The notes under the pieces: model-generated
Databases searched by the model: none
What the model was told of the DNA's origin: nothing
Seen by the model: only the letters and a program-made list of their open reading frames with translations
Part shown: positions 24,616 to 35,305 of the stretch, one piece after another
Numbering within the stretch: the first letter of the stretch is position 1
Layout of the letters: every line of letters begins with the position of its first letter
NCBI GenBank assembly: GCA_019459055.1
Contig: JAIBEI010000020.1
Location: 1-64,000 of the forward strand
Length of the DNA: 64,000 nucleotides
Direction: 5' to 3'
Source: Thiobacillus sp.
GTDB taxonomy: Bacteria; Pseudomonadota; Gammaproteobacteria; Burkholderiales; Thiobacillaceae
Made by a program: the position numbers and the translations under genes

Positions 24616-27546
24616 TCATGTCGGCCAGCGGAAGTCGTTCTGGATAAACTGGACAAACAGCTCGGCAGGAACCGGCGGGCTGAACAGGTAGCCTTGCGCC
24701 GAATCGCATTCGGATCCGCGCAGGAAAGCCAGCTGGGCTTCGGTCTCCACGCCTTCCGAAATGACCTCGAGCTGAAGGCTGTGTCCCAGCTGGATGATGG
24801 CCTTGACGATCGAGGCGCCGTCTTCATCCGTCAGCATGTCGCGCACGAACGACTGGTCGATCTTGAGCTTGTCGACATCCAGTCGCTTGAGATAGGACAG
24901 GCTGGAATAGCCGGTCCCGAAATCGTCGATGGAAAGCTTGGCGCCCAACGCCTTCAAGCTGCGCAAGGTTTCCATCGTCGCGTCGATGTCCTGCAACAGG
25001 ATGGATTCGGTCAGTTCCAGTTCCAGACAGTTCGCCGGCAAGCCCGAGTCGGCGAGCGCCGCGGTCACCATCTCCAGCACGTTGCCGCGCTTGAACTGCA
25101 CCGCAGAGAGGTTGACCGCCACCATCAGCGGCGCCAAACCGAGATCCATCCAGCTTCGGGCCTGCCGGCACGCCTCGTTCAGCACCCACTCGCCGATCTG
25201 GACGATGTGGCCGCTGCGCTCCGCAAGCGGGATGAACCTGGCCGGCGAGATCAGGCCCTCGACCGGGTGTTGCCAGCGCACCAAGGCCTCCGCACCGATA
25301 ATCCGGCCATCGTGAATGTCGACCTGGGGTTGATAGTGAAGCAGGAACTCGCCTTGTCGCACGGCCTTGTTCAGTTCCCCGGTGAGCCGCATCTGCGCCA
25401 GCAGATCGGCGTTCATTTCCTGCGTAAAGAAGCGGAAGGTATTGCGTCCGGCAGCCTTGGCGCTGCCGACTGCGGCATCGGCACACTTGAGGACAGCATC
25501 GAAATCCTTGCCGTCCGCCGGGAACAGGCTGATCCCGATGGAGAAGGAGATGTTCAGCGCATGGCCCTCGATGACGAGAGATTCGGCGAAGACATCGCGG
25601 ATCGCGTTGACCACGCTGGCAATCCCGGGCATATCACGCAGCCCGGCCAACAGGATGACAAACTCGTCGCCGTTCAGGCGGCTCAAGGTATCGGTCGCCG
25701 CAATGCAGCGCTGCAGACGCTCCACGGCAGCCACGAGCACCTGGTCGCCAGCGTCATGGCCCAGGCTGTCGTTGATCTGCTTGAAATTGTCCAGGTCGAG
25801 GTAAAGCATCGCCATCGTGGCGTTCTTGTTTTCCGCGACCAGCGCCGCCCGCTCGAAACGGTCGCGCAGCAGCAAGCGGTTGGGCAGATGGGTCAGCGGG
25901 TCGAACTGGGCCAGAAAAGCCAGTTTCTCCTTCGCGGCCGCATGCGCCGAGCGCGTCCGCAAGGTCGTGATGCCGAATGCGAGATCGTTGGCAAGCTCCT
26001 GCAATAGCCCCACTTCTTCGGCGTCGAAGGCCTGCGCTTCACGCGCATACATGGTCAGGGTGCCCAGCATGATTTCAGCGTCGATCAGCGGCAGCGAGAT
26101 GCTGGACTGGTAGCCGCGCCGCATCGCCGCCTCCCGCCACGGCGCCATCATCGGGTTGGCCAGGACATCCTGGTTGATGCTGGGCTTTCTGCTCCGGATC
26201 GCAGTGCCGGTCGGGCCGCGCCCGAGCTCGGTGTCGGCCCAGGTAATCTCGATGCCGTCGAGATAACCGTCTTCATAGCCGGATTGCGCGATGGGGCGCA
26301 CGGTTTTGGCTTCATCCTGCTCGGCATAACCGACCCACGCCATCAGGTAGCCCCCGCGCTCGACGCACAGGCGGCAGATTTCTGCCAGCAGCGCGTGCTC
26401 TTCTTCCGCATGCATGAGCGCCATGTTGCAGTCGCTGAGCAGGCGCAAGGCGCGGTTGAGTCGGGCTTGCCTGGCCTCGCCCTGGCGCAGGTCCGCGGTC
26501 ATCCCTTCCGCCAGGGTCAGCGCCCGCTCCCGCCCCGTCACCAGCAGCCACAGGACCAGCGCCAGCATTGCACTGCCGAGCGTGCCGGCAACGGCGATGA
26601 AGTTCGCTTCATCGTTTTTCAACCGGGCGTCGAAGGCGGGCAGCGAGTCGATGGCCACCGTCCACTGGTGGCCGAAAAGTGTGATCACCTTGACGGCCTG
26701 GAACCCGGGATCCGGGTGCCGGACATGGCTGTTCGAGTCGAACATCAGCCGGCTCGCCCGCGGCGTATCGCCATCGTAGATTTTGAGATCCAGGGTCGCA
26801 ACGATTTCGCCGAAATGCTCGCCCAGCACCCCGTTCATGAGATCCCCCATGCGAAACGGGGCATAGATCCAGCCCATCAGGTTCGCGCGGCGCGCATCCG
26901 GATTCTGGCGGGAAGCGCGGGGATGATAGACCGGCAGGTACATGAGGAAACCGGGCTGAACGGCCCGTTCGGTTTCCTGCTCCAGCTTGACCTTGCCGGA
27001 AATGTGGGCGGCGCCGTCATTGCGGGATTTTTCCATCGCGGCCTGGCGAACCGGGTCGGTATGCATGTCGTAGCCGAAGGCCCGCTGATTGCGCCAGTCG
27101 AAGGGTTCCAGGTAGACGATGGACGTGTAGATGTCCCGCACGCCCGCGGGGTGGATGCCATAGCCGGGAAAGCCTTCGGCGCGGATTTTCGCGATGTGCG
27201 CGGCCTTTTCCGATGCCGGCAGCCACTGGGAAAACCCCACGCCCTGAATGCCGGGATATTTGTCCTCGATCTTCAAGGCCCGGACGTATTGCGCGAACTC
27301 GTCACGCTCGACCGGGTTGGATACCGCAAACAGGCCGGCGGCCCCTTGAAGGACCTGTTCGTACCGGGTCATCCGCGCGTGGATGTTCTGGATGATCTCG
27401 TGGACGCGGAAATCGAATTCGTCGTGGAACGCGTGGCGGGCGGATTCACGCGCCGCATCCTGCAGGACATAGGTCAGCACCAGCCCGAGGAAGAGGATGA
27501 GCGGCGGAACAAATGTCAGGCGGATGGACGCCCTGCTATTCAGCAT
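24616..27546 (-). CDS. CHASE-GAF-GGDEF-EAL cyclic-di-GMP signalling protein
   Basis: A 976-aa membrane protein. A membrane helix (residues about 10-28) leads to a periplasmic CHASE domain (about 75-300), then a second helix (about 316-336), a GAF domain (about 370-530), a GGDEF domain (about 545-710) and an EAL domain (about 725-965). The diguanylate motif reads NGDEF (625-629), a variant of GGDEF. The EAL side is complete: EALVRW (753-758), LELTESIL, SIDDFGTGYSSLSYLKRL and DKLKIDQSFVRDML. It is probably mainly a phosphodiesterase controlled by a periplasmic ligand. It ends 46 bp upstream of the EVE gene. Confidence 0.93.
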   Translation of the reverse strand: MLNSRASIRLTFVPPLILFLGLVLTYVLQDAARESARHAFHDEFDFRVHEIIQNIHARMTRYEQVLQGAAGLFAVSNPVERDEFAQYVRALKIEDKYPGIQGVGFSQWLPASEKAAHIAKIRAEGFPGYGIHPAGVRDIYTSIVYLEPFDWRNQRAFGYDMHTDPVRQAAMEKSRNDGAAHISGKVKLEQETERAVQPGFLMYLPVYHPRASRQNPDARRANLMGWIYAPFRMGDLMNGVLGEHFGEIVATLDLKIYDGDTPRASRLMFDSNSHVRHPDPGFQAVKVITLFGHQWTVAIDSLPAFDARLKNDEANFIAVAGTLGSAMLALVLWLLVTGRERALTLAEGMTADLRQGEARQARLNRALRLLSDCNMALMHAEEEHALLAEICRLCVERGGYLMAWVGYAEQDEAKTVRPIAQSGYEDGYLDGIEITWADTELGRGPTGTAIRSRKPSINQDVLANPMMAPWREAAMRRGYQSSISLPLIDAEIMLGTLTMYAREAQAFDAEEVGLLQELANDLAFGITTLRTRSAHAAAKEKLAFLAQFDPLTHLPNRLLLRDRFERAALVAENKNATMAMLYLDLDNFKQINDSLGHDAGDQVLVAAVERLQRCIAATDTLSRLNGDEFVILLAGLRDMPGIASVVNAIRDVFAESLVIEGHALNISFSIGISLFPADGKDFDAVLKCADAAVGSAKAAGRNTFRFFTQEMNADLLAQMRLTGELNKAVRQGEFLLHYQPQVDIHDGRIIGAEALVRWQHPVEGLISPARFIPLAERSGHIVQIGEWVLNEACRQARSWMDLGLAPLMVAVNLSAVQFKRGNVLEMVTAALADSGLPANCLELELTESILLQDIDATMETLRSLKALGAKLSIDDFGTGYSSLSYLKRLDVDKLKIDQSFVRDMLTDEDGASIVKAIIQLGHSLQLEVISEGVETEAQLAFLRGSECDSAQGYLFSPPVPAELFVQFIQNDFRWPT

Positions 27547-27637
27547 GATCGATTTTCAGCATAGGGGGCTGCCCGTGCCGGTTCCCGGCTGCTTTGACAG
27601 TACGCAGCGTAACCTGAATAGGGGGAAAGCCTGAATC

Positions 27638-28980
<1,343 letters not shown>

Positions 28981-29336
28981 TGTCCAAGAAAACCCTGATC
29001 GCCGCCATCGGCACTGCTTTTGTTGCCGGCATGACCGCCGCCCCCCTCGCGTCGGCTGCCGATAACCCCTTCGCCATGCAATCCCTGGACAGGGGCTATA
29101 TGGTTGCCCAGGCTGGAAAAACAGCTGAGGGCAAATGTGGCGCCATGAACAAGGCCAATGAAAACAAATGTGGCGCGGCCATGATGGACGCCGACAACGA
29201 CGGCAATGTGAGCAAGGACGAGTTCATCAAGGCGCACGAAGCCATGTTCGCCAATATGGATGCCAACAAGGATGGCTTGATCGACAAGACCGAAATGGGC
29301 AAGTTGATGCAAGGCAAATGCGGCGGGATGAAATAA
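28981..29336 (+). CDS. Secreted MNIO-associated precursor peptide with KCG motifs and two EF-hands (bufferin/HvfA-like)
   Basis: 118 aa. A signal peptide (residues about 1-26, cleaved near ASA-A) is followed by a short mature protein with exactly three cysteines, each in a KCG context: EGKCG (50-54), ENKCG (61-65) and QGKCG (111-115). Between the second and third are two canonical EF-hand loops ([12 protein letters not shown], 70-81; [12 protein letters not shown], 94-105). It starts the operon with an MNIO enzyme and a DUF2063 partner. In HvfA and bufferin peptides such enzymes modify Cys residues, EGKCG motifs in HvfA, to make copper-binding groups. I infer a copper-binding RiPP, possibly also Ca-binding. 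A good ribosome site precedes it. Confidence 0.8.
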
Positions 29337-29346
29337 GCTGCATTCC

Positions 29347-30198
29347 GTGAACCCCCTGCGCCTTGCCGGTGCGGGGCTGGGGTTCCGGCGCGAACTCATT
29401 CCCGCGCTGAAATCCCGGGTCCCCGACGCCATCGATTTTTTTGAACTCGCTCCGGAAAACTGGATCGACATGGGCGGCGCACATGGCCGCGATCTGCGCG
29501 GCTTCACCGAGCGCTACCCGTTTGTCTGCCACGGCCTGTCGCTGTCGCTCGGCGGGCCTTCCCCGCTCGACGAAATGCTGCTGCACAAAACGCGGCAGTT
29601 CATGGACGCACACGGCATCCAGCTCTACACCGAACACCTGTCGTACTGCTCGGATGACGGGCACCTGTACGACCTGCTGCCGATTCCCTTCACGGAAGAA
29701 GCGGTGAAACACGTCGCCGCGCGCATCCGCCACGCGCAGGACATTCTGGAACGCCGCATCGCGATCGAAAACGCCTCGTACTACACGCCGTCGCCGATTG
29801 CCGATATGGACGAAATCGCGTTCATCCGCGCGGTGCTCATTGAAGCCGACTGCGACCTGCATCTGGACGTCAACAACGTCTACGTCAACAGCGTGAACCA
29901 TTGCTACGACGCGCTCGAATTCATCCGCGCGCTGCCGACCGAACGCATTGTGTACATGCACATGGCCGGGCATTACAACGAGGCCGACGACCTGCTCGTC
30001 GACACCCACGGCGCCGACGTGATCGACCCGGTGTGGGCGCTGCTCGATGCAAGCTACCGCATCCACGGCGTCGCGCCGACGCTGCTGGAACGCGATTTCA
30101 ACATTCCGCCGCTGGATGATCTGGCGCGCGAGGTCGAGCGCATCACGCACATCCAGGCACAGCACCAACGACATGAACACGCCCGCCGCGCTTCCTGA
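29347..30198 (+). CDS. MNIO-family (DUF692) RiPP-modifying enzyme, BufB/HvfB/MbnB-like
   Basis: A 283-aa TIM-barrel multinuclear non-haem iron-dependent oxidase. Likely iron ligands of the family are visible: His62 ([12 protein letters not shown]), Glu96-His97 (YTEHLSYC), Glu141-Asn142, Asp174/Asn176-Asn177 ([11 protein letters not shown]), His205 and His209 ([13 protein letters not shown]), Asp219 and His221 ([13 protein letters not shown]), and Glu248-Arg249-Asp250 (LLERDFNIP). The enzyme oxidises precursor-peptide cysteines, for example to oxazolone/thioamide or thiooxazole groups. The start is GTG, ten bases after the precursor gene, and the 3' end overlaps the partner gene by 26 bases. 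Confidence 0.92.
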   Translation: MNPLRLAGAGLGFRRELIPALKSRVPDAIDFFELAPENWIDMGGAHGRDLRGFTERYPFVCHGLSLSLGGPSPLDEMLLHKTRQFMDAHGIQLYTEHLSYCSDDGHLYDLLPIPFTEEAVKHVAARIRHAQDILERRIAIENASYYTPSPIADMDEIAFIRAVLIEADCDLHLDVNNVYVNSVNHCYDALEFIRALPTERIVYMHMAGHYNEADDLLVDTHGADVIDPVWALLDASYRIHGVAPTLLERDFNIPPLDDLAREVERITHIQAQHQRHEHARRAS

Positions 30199-30940
30199 AT
30201 TCCAGCGTTACCAGCTCGCCTTCACCGCGCACATCCGCGACCCCGCGGCGAATCCGCGACCCGCGGGCGTGGGGGCGCGGCGCATGAAGGTCTACAACGA
30301 ACTGCTCATCAACAACATCGAAGGATTCCTGCTGGCCTGTTTCCCGGTCCTGCGTCAGGTACTGGGCGCGCGCAAATGGGCAAAGCTGGTGCGCGCTTTC
30401 TTCAGCACGCACCGCAGCCGCACGCCCTATTTCCGACAGATTCCTGACGAATTCGTGCAGTTCCTGCAAAGCGAATGGACGCCGCCCGCAGGCGATCCGC
30501 CGTATCTGCTTGCGCTGGCGCATTATGAATGGATCGAGCTGGTATTGTCGGTATCGAACCGCAGCGCGGATCGCGCGTTCGATGCGGCGGGCGATTTGAT
30601 GGCGGGTATGCCACTGCTGAACCCGGTGCTGGCCAACCTGCGCTACGACTGGCCGGTGCAGCGCATCGCGCCACGCCGCAAGGTCGTGCCTGCCGAAACC
30701 TATCTATTGGTGTTTCGCGACGCCGACGACCAGATACAGTTCAGCGAAATCAACGCCTTCACCGCGCGACTGCTGAGCCTGCTGGAACCCGGCACCCTGA
30801 GCGGACGCGCCGCACTGGAACAGATCGCAGCCGAGAGCCGCCATCCAGATCCTGCGATGATCCTGCAAGCCGGCAACGCGCTGCTCGGCGACTTGCGCGC
30901 ACGCGGCGCCATTCTGGGAAGCGGTCAGGGCACGCTGTAG
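30173..30940 (+). CDS. DUF2063 protein, partner of the MNIO enzyme (BufC/HvfC/MbnC-like)
   Basis: A 255-aa protein with an N-terminal DUF2063 helical domain (residues about 8-95: [29 protein letters not shown], then [23 protein letters not shown]) and a C-terminal winged-helix-like half. In characterised systems such partners bind the precursor peptide and present it to the MNIO enzyme. I chose the ATG at 30173 because the longer open frame lies inside the MNIO gene. The 26-base overlap indicates coupled expression. No DoxX gene follows, unlike the four-gene hvf operon. Confidence 0.9.
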   Translation: MNTPAALPEFQRYQLAFTAHIRDPAANPRPAGVGARRMKVYNELLINNIEGFLLACFPVLRQVLGARKWAKLVRAFFSTHRSRTPYFRQIPDEFVQFLQSEWTPPAGDPPYLLALAHYEWIELVLSVSNRSADRAFDAAGDLMAGMPLLNPVLANLRYDWPVQRIAPRRKVVPAETYLLVFRDADDQIQFSEINAFTARLLSLLEPGTLSGRAALEQIAAESRHPDPAMILQAGNALLGDLRARGAILGSGQGTL

Positions 30941-30994
30941 GAGGCCCGTCCTCGGTCCGAAAAGTGCGCCGCGCGCGGCCGGCGTACCGGCTAT

Positions 30995-31453
30995 TTAATG
31001 GTTATGCTGCATGGGCATGCCGCCGCCCATGGGTGCGCGGGCTTCTGCCTTCACCTCGATGGTCTGCTGCTTGCCGCCCGACTCCACCGTCAGGACCAGC
31101 GGGATGATCTCGCCAGCGGCAATCGGTTTCGCCAGGTTCATCAGCATGATGTGATAGCCGCCGGGTTCGAGCGAAACCGTCTTGCCCTTCGGCAGCTCGA
31201 TCGCCTTCACTTCGCGCATCCGCATCACGTCGCCGTCCATCTTCATTTCATGCACTTCCACCCGCGGCACCGCCGGGCTGGATGCGCTGACGAGTCGCGC
31301 ATCGGCGTCCGAACGGATCTGCATGTAAGCGCCGCTGACCTTTTGCCCCGGCATGGTGGCGCGCGCCCACGCGTCGGTGACGGTGACATTGGCGGCCCAG
31401 GCGGGCAGGGTGGCGGCACTGGCCAGCAACACGGCAGCAACAAGCGTTTTCAT
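30995..31453 (-). CDS. Periplasmic copper chaperone, PCu(A)C family
   Basis: A 152-aa exported protein (signal peptide about 1-20, ending LPAWAA). The PCu(A)C copper-site pattern is present: HEMKMDGDVMRM followed by PGGYHIMLMNL, with the His/Met ligands. The C-terminus ends MGGGMPMQHNH, a second possible Cu-binding tail. The family delivers Cu(I) to cytochrome oxidase CuA or helps copper uptake. It follows the copper-type TonB receptor on the same strand (28 bp) and converges with the RiPP operon. Confidence 0.93.
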   Translation of the reverse strand: MKTLVAAVLLASAATLPAWAANVTVTDAWARATMPGQKVSGAYMQIRSDADARLVSASSPAVPRVEVHEMKMDGDVMRMREVKAIELPKGKTVSLEPGGYHIMLMNLAKPIAAGEIIPLVLTVESGGKQQTIEVKAEARAPMGGGMPMQHNH

Positions 31454-31481
31454 CGGTTTCTCCTCAAAGTAAGTAAAACTA

Positions 31482-33728
31482 TTAGAACTGGACATTGACC
31501 GCAGTGTAGATCGAACGGCCCATGCCGGGAACGGGAACGCCCCACGGAACCCCGGTTCCGGACATGGTCTTGCCCTCGCCGAAGTAGGCGCCGCCCAGTG
31601 GGTGTTCATAGAACCGGTCGAGGACGTTCTCGACGCCGAGATCGAGGCGCACCTGCTTCCACTGGTAGCTGCTGCGCAGGTTCAGCAGGCCGTAGCCGGC
31701 GGTTTCCATTTCGTTGCGGACATCGGAGACGTCATCCTTGGCGTCCACCAGAACGACCTCGGCGGTATTGGTCCAGTTGCGCAGGCGCTGCACGACAGCC
31801 AGTTTCGCGTTCAGCGGCATGATGTTGTAGAGGTTGTCTTTTTCACCTGAAGCGGTTTCGCCCCTGACGTAATTCAGCATGCCGGTCGCCGTGAAGCTGC
31901 CGTAACGCCCGGTTTTTGCCAGCGGCAGGTGGCCGGAAATGTCGATGCCGTAGAGCTGCGCATCCTGGTTGGCGAACCGCAGATAGACGAACTCCGTATC
32001 GGTGGCCGGCGCGATGATTGGCGTGGCGTTGATGTAATCGTCGACGTACGTGTAGTAGGGCGTGACTTTCACCCCCCATTTTTCCTGGGCGGCGTCATGC
32101 AGGTCGAACGTCGCGCTCAGGGTATGGGCAATTTCCGGTTCCAGTTCGAGGTTGCCGACGTAGCCATTGCCGTCGCCGAACCAGTTGATCATGCGCATCG
32201 CCATGCCGCCGGTCGACCAGGTGTAGCGCTCGTAGAGGTTGGGGGAGCGGGTCTTCCGCGCATAGCCGAATTCGAGGGTCTGTGTTTTGGCTGGCATAAA
32301 GCGGGCCAGCGCGGTCAGGTCGATGTTGTGGTCGGTTTTCTCGCGGTCGGCATTATTGAAGGCAGTCGCGTCGGCCGTGTACGTGGCGTTGTACCCCTGC
32401 ACCACGCCGGCATCCATGTCGACCTTTTCGTAGCGCAAGCCGAACTGCGTCAACCACCGCGGGTTCCATTGCGCTTCCCATTCGCCGAAAGCCGCCAGGC
32501 GGTCGCGCTCGCCGTCGTTGATGTTCCAGAACACGTTGGGCGCCATCCCCTTTCCGGCCGGATCCCACCAGTCGTCCAGCCGGTACTGCTGGACTTCGCC
32601 GCCGACGCGGAGCAGGTCGCGCGCCGACAGCGGAATGTCTGCCTTGACGACTGCGCCGGTGTTCTTCCCTTCGGTGTCCATGGGCATACCTGCCGCACAA
32701 CCGTCCGTTCCCGCACTGGGAATGCAAGACGAGTCGCCATCGGCATAGGGGTCGCCGTCGTTGGAGCCGTACCAGTAAAGCTTGTCATCGAAGAACTGCA
32801 TCTTGTGGCGCGTATTTTCATGATAGGCCCGCGCTTCCAGCTTGCCCCAGTCGTATTGCCCCTCGTAGCCCAGGTTGAGCTGCTTGCTGTCGTTGCCGGT
32901 CATGTCCATGCGCTGGTTGGGCCAGCCCTGGTAGGGAATGTCCTGCAGGCCCAGTTTCAGTTCGACCAGATGATTTTCATGGCGCGCGGCCAGGGCGATC
33001 GACTGGTTGGTCGACTTGTACATGCTGGAGCCGACTTCGTCGGCATCGACGATGTGCCCGTCATCGGCGTCGATGTAGGTCGACTTGAAATTGTCGCCGG
33101 CATGGTAATTGTCGGCCTTCACCGTCGAGCCGCTGTAGGTCACGCTCACCTTTTCGCTGGCGATCGTCGCCGACAGGTTGCCGCCGCGGGCGTCGCCGTT
33201 GCTGCGGTAGAACACGCCGGCCTCGCCCTTCGTCAATACGCCTTCGCCCGCCTTCGCGAACGCCGGCGCGGCCGAATCCACCAGGATCGTGCCGCCGATG
33301 CTGTCGCCACCCGAACTCACCGGCGCGAGCCCGGCAAAAACCGTGACGGCGTCGACGCTGGTCGGGTCGATATACGAGAGCGGCGGGTTCATGTGGTTAC
33401 CGCACGCCGAGACCAGGTCCATGCCGTCGACCTTGATGCGCAGGCGGTCGTCCGCCAGGCCGTGGATCGCGGGCAGGCTGGAAACGCCGCCGGAGCCGTA
33501 TAGGCTCACGCCGGGGACGTCCCTGAGGAGGCTCGCCGAATCGCTGGTCGCGGGCCGCAAGGACTGCACGTTTTCCACCTCAACGCCGAACGGCACGACG
33601 GCTTCCGGCGTGCCGGTCACCACAATCGTCATCAGGGGGGAGGCGTCTTCCGCGCTGGCCGTGACAGGCAACAGGCTGGCGGCAATTAGCAAAGGCAGCA
33701 GGCGGGGAACGAAAGCAGGCGTTTTCAT
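31482..33728 (-). CDS. TonB-dependent copper receptor, OprC/NosA type
   Basis: A 748-aa outer-membrane receptor: signal peptide (about 1-26), TonB-box region (TIVVTGTPE), plug domain and 22-strand barrel ending in Phe (TAVNVQF). The plug has VSACGNHMNPPLSYIDP, the hallmark of OprC/NosA. Cys109 and Met113 form CxxxM, and His308-Lys-Met310 form HxM, matching the Cu ligands reported for OprC. I therefore call it a copper importer rather than a siderophore receptor. It is transcribed with the PCu(A)C chaperone. Confidence 0.92.
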   Translation of the reverse strand: MKTPAFVPRLLPLLIAASLLPVTASAEDASPLMTIVVTGTPEAVVPFGVEVENVQSLRPATSDSASLLRDVPGVSLYGSGGVSSLPAIHGLADDRLRIKVDGMDLVSACGNHMNPPLSYIDPTSVDAVTVFAGLAPVSSGGDSIGGTILVDSAAPAFAKAGEGVLTKGEAGVFYRSNGDARGGNLSATIASEKVSVTYSGSTVKADNYHAGDNFKSTYIDADDGHIVDADEVGSSMYKSTNQSIALAARHENHLVELKLGLQDIPYQGWPNQRMDMTGNDSKQLNLGYEGQYDWGKLEARAYHENTRHKMQFFDDKLYWYGSNDGDPYADGDSSCIPSAGTDGCAAGMPMDTEGKNTGAVVKADIPLSARDLLRVGGEVQQYRLDDWWDPAGKGMAPNVFWNINDGERDRLAAFGEWEAQWNPRWLTQFGLRYEKVDMDAGVVQGYNATYTADATAFNNADREKTDHNIDLTALARFMPAKTQTLEFGYARKTRSPNLYERYTWSTGGMAMRMINWFGDGNGYVGNLELEPEIAHTLSATFDLHDAAQEKWGVKVTPYYTYVDDYINATPIIAPATDTEFVYLRFANQDAQLYGIDISGHLPLAKTGRYGSFTATGMLNYVRGETASGEKDNLYNIMPLNAKLAVVQRLRNWTNTAEVVLVDAKDDVSDVRNEMETAGYGLLNLRSSYQWKQVRLDLGVENVLDRFYEHPLGGAYFGEGKTMSGTGVPWGVPVPGMGRSIYTAVNVQF

Positions 33729-34048
33729 GGCGCATGACGGGATAAAAAGGGACCCGATTGTCTCTTATTGGCCACCTCCGCGGAATGTGACAAATCGTCG
33801 CAGGGCAGGCCGGGGGCGTTTGGCCGCGCGGCTTTCAGGCCGGAGGCCAGGCATAAAAAACGTACCGGCGGGCGACGATCCGCGACTTGCCCGCTTGCGG
33901 GCCTGGCCGAGTGCTTGGCCGTTCCCTCAGTGCAGGGCCGATGCATGGTGAAACGCCGCCTGCGCCTCAAACGAGGCACGTCTCATCCACGGCCGGGCAA
34001 ATTGCCGCACGCCGCAACGCATCGTGACGCGCGCATTACAATGCCGTC
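33729..34048. other. Intergenic region between the copper receptor and regB
   Basis: 320 bp between divergent genes. I see no gene here; it should hold the promoters of both operons. No clear operator was recognised. Confidence 0.5.
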
Positions 34049-35305
34049 ATGCCGCTTTCGACCGATCCCACGCTGCGCTCCACCCTCCCCGCGCGTGCCC
34101 TGCTGGGACGCCTGCTCGCCGTGCGGGTGTCGCTGATCGCCGGCTGGGCAGTGGGCATCGTGTGGCTGCACTGGGGCCTCGACATCCGCATGCCGCTGCT
34201 GCCGATGGCCGCGGTGCTGGCACTGATGGGGCTGTTCTCGCTTTCCACCGCGTGGCGGCTGCGGAGGGACGTTCCCGCGACGCAGATGGAATTTCTGGTG
34301 CACCTGCTGGCCGACCTCACCGCGTTTGCGGTGCTGGCGTTCTTCAGCGGCGGCGCAACCAACCCCTTTGTGTCGCTGATGCTGGTGCCTGTCGTCATCG
34401 CCGCGATCAGCCTGCGCCCGCGCTGGGTGTGGCTGCTGGCGGCCGTGGCGGGCGGCTATTACGCACTGCTGCTGTTTGTCTACCAGCCGCTGGCGGTGGC
34501 CGATCCGATCGCGGCCTACGGCATGCACCTGGGCGGCATGTGGTTCAACTTCCTCATCAGCGCGGGACTGATCGCACTTTTCGTCACGCGCATGCACGCC
34601 GCGCTGCGCCTGCGCGACCAGGAGCTGTCCGCCCTGCGCGAAAAGCAGCTGCGCGACGAGCGCATCGTCGCACTCGGCACGCAGGCGGCGCTGGCGGCGC
34701 ACGAACTCGCCACGCCGCTCGCCACCATCCAGACCACCGCGCACGAACTCGCCGCCGAATTCGCCAACGACCCCGACATCGGCGCCGATTGCCGCCTGCT
34801 CGAAAAGCAGGCACAGGCATGCAAGCGCATCCTCACCCAGCTCGCCGCGCGCGCGCAGGACACCCCGCCCGCCGCGCAGCCGCTCGACACCTGGCTGGCC
34901 GCGCTGGCCGAGCGCTGGCAGATGCTGCGCCCCGACGCGCAGATCACGACCGAACTGCCGCCCGATCATCGTCACTTCACCCCGCCCGACGGGCTGGAGC
35001 AGGCGATCCTGAATGTGCTGAACAACGCCGCCGACGCCTCGCCCGATGTCGTCGAATTGAGCGCCGCAACCGAAGGCGACGTCCTCTTCATCGACGTCGC
35101 CGATCGCGGCCCCGGCTTCACCCCCGAGCAGAAGGCGCAGGCCGGGCGCGTACTGTTCAGCGGCAAGCCGGGGCGCGGCTGGGGCATGGGCCTGGCACTC
35201 ACCCACGCCACGCTGGAACGGCTCGGCGGCGACCTCACCCTCGCCGAACGCGACGGCGGCGGCACCCGCGTGCGCATCACCCTGCCATGGAAGCAAACCG
35301 CATGA
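34049..35305 (+). CDS. regB: RegB/PrrB-type redox sensor histidine kinase
   Basis: A 418-aa membrane kinase with about six helices (residues 20-180). Between helices lies FFSGGATNPF (99-107), which includes the conserved RegB quinone-site signature GGxxNPF. The phosphoacceptor is His218 (LAAHELATPLAT). Cys258 (QAQACKRILTQL) lies 40 residues after the His, the same spacing as the redox-active cysteine of Rhodobacter RegB. The ATPase domain has ILNVLNNAADAS and GRGWGMGLALTH. RegB senses respiratory redox state and in related bacteria controls carbon fixation and respiration. It overlaps regA as ATGA. Confidence 0.93.
   Translation: MPLSTDPTLRSTLPARALLGRLLAVRVSLIAGWAVGIVWLHWGLDIRMPLLPMAAVLALMGLFSLSTAWRLRRDVPATQMEFLVHLLADLTAFAVLAFFSGGATNPFVSLMLVPVVIAAISLRPRWVWLLAAVAGGYYALLLFVYQPLAVADPIAAYGMHLGGMWFNFLISAGLIALFVTRMHAALRLRDQELSALREKQLRDERIVALGTQAALAAHELATPLATIQTTAHELAAEFANDPDIGADCRLLEKQAQACKRILTQLAARAQDTPPAAQPLDTWLAALAERWQMLRPDAQITTELPPDHRHFTPPDGLEQAILNVLNNAADASPDVVELSAATEGDVLFIDVADRGPGFTPEQKAQAGRVLFSGKPGRGWGMGLALTHATLERLGGDLTLAERDGGGTRVRITLPWKQTA

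Noticed and set aside
28981-29336. Plain EF-hand calcium-binding protein
   Set aside because: The EF-hands are real, but the three KCG cysteines and the directly coupled MNIO and DUF2063 genes make a RiPP precursor the better reading.
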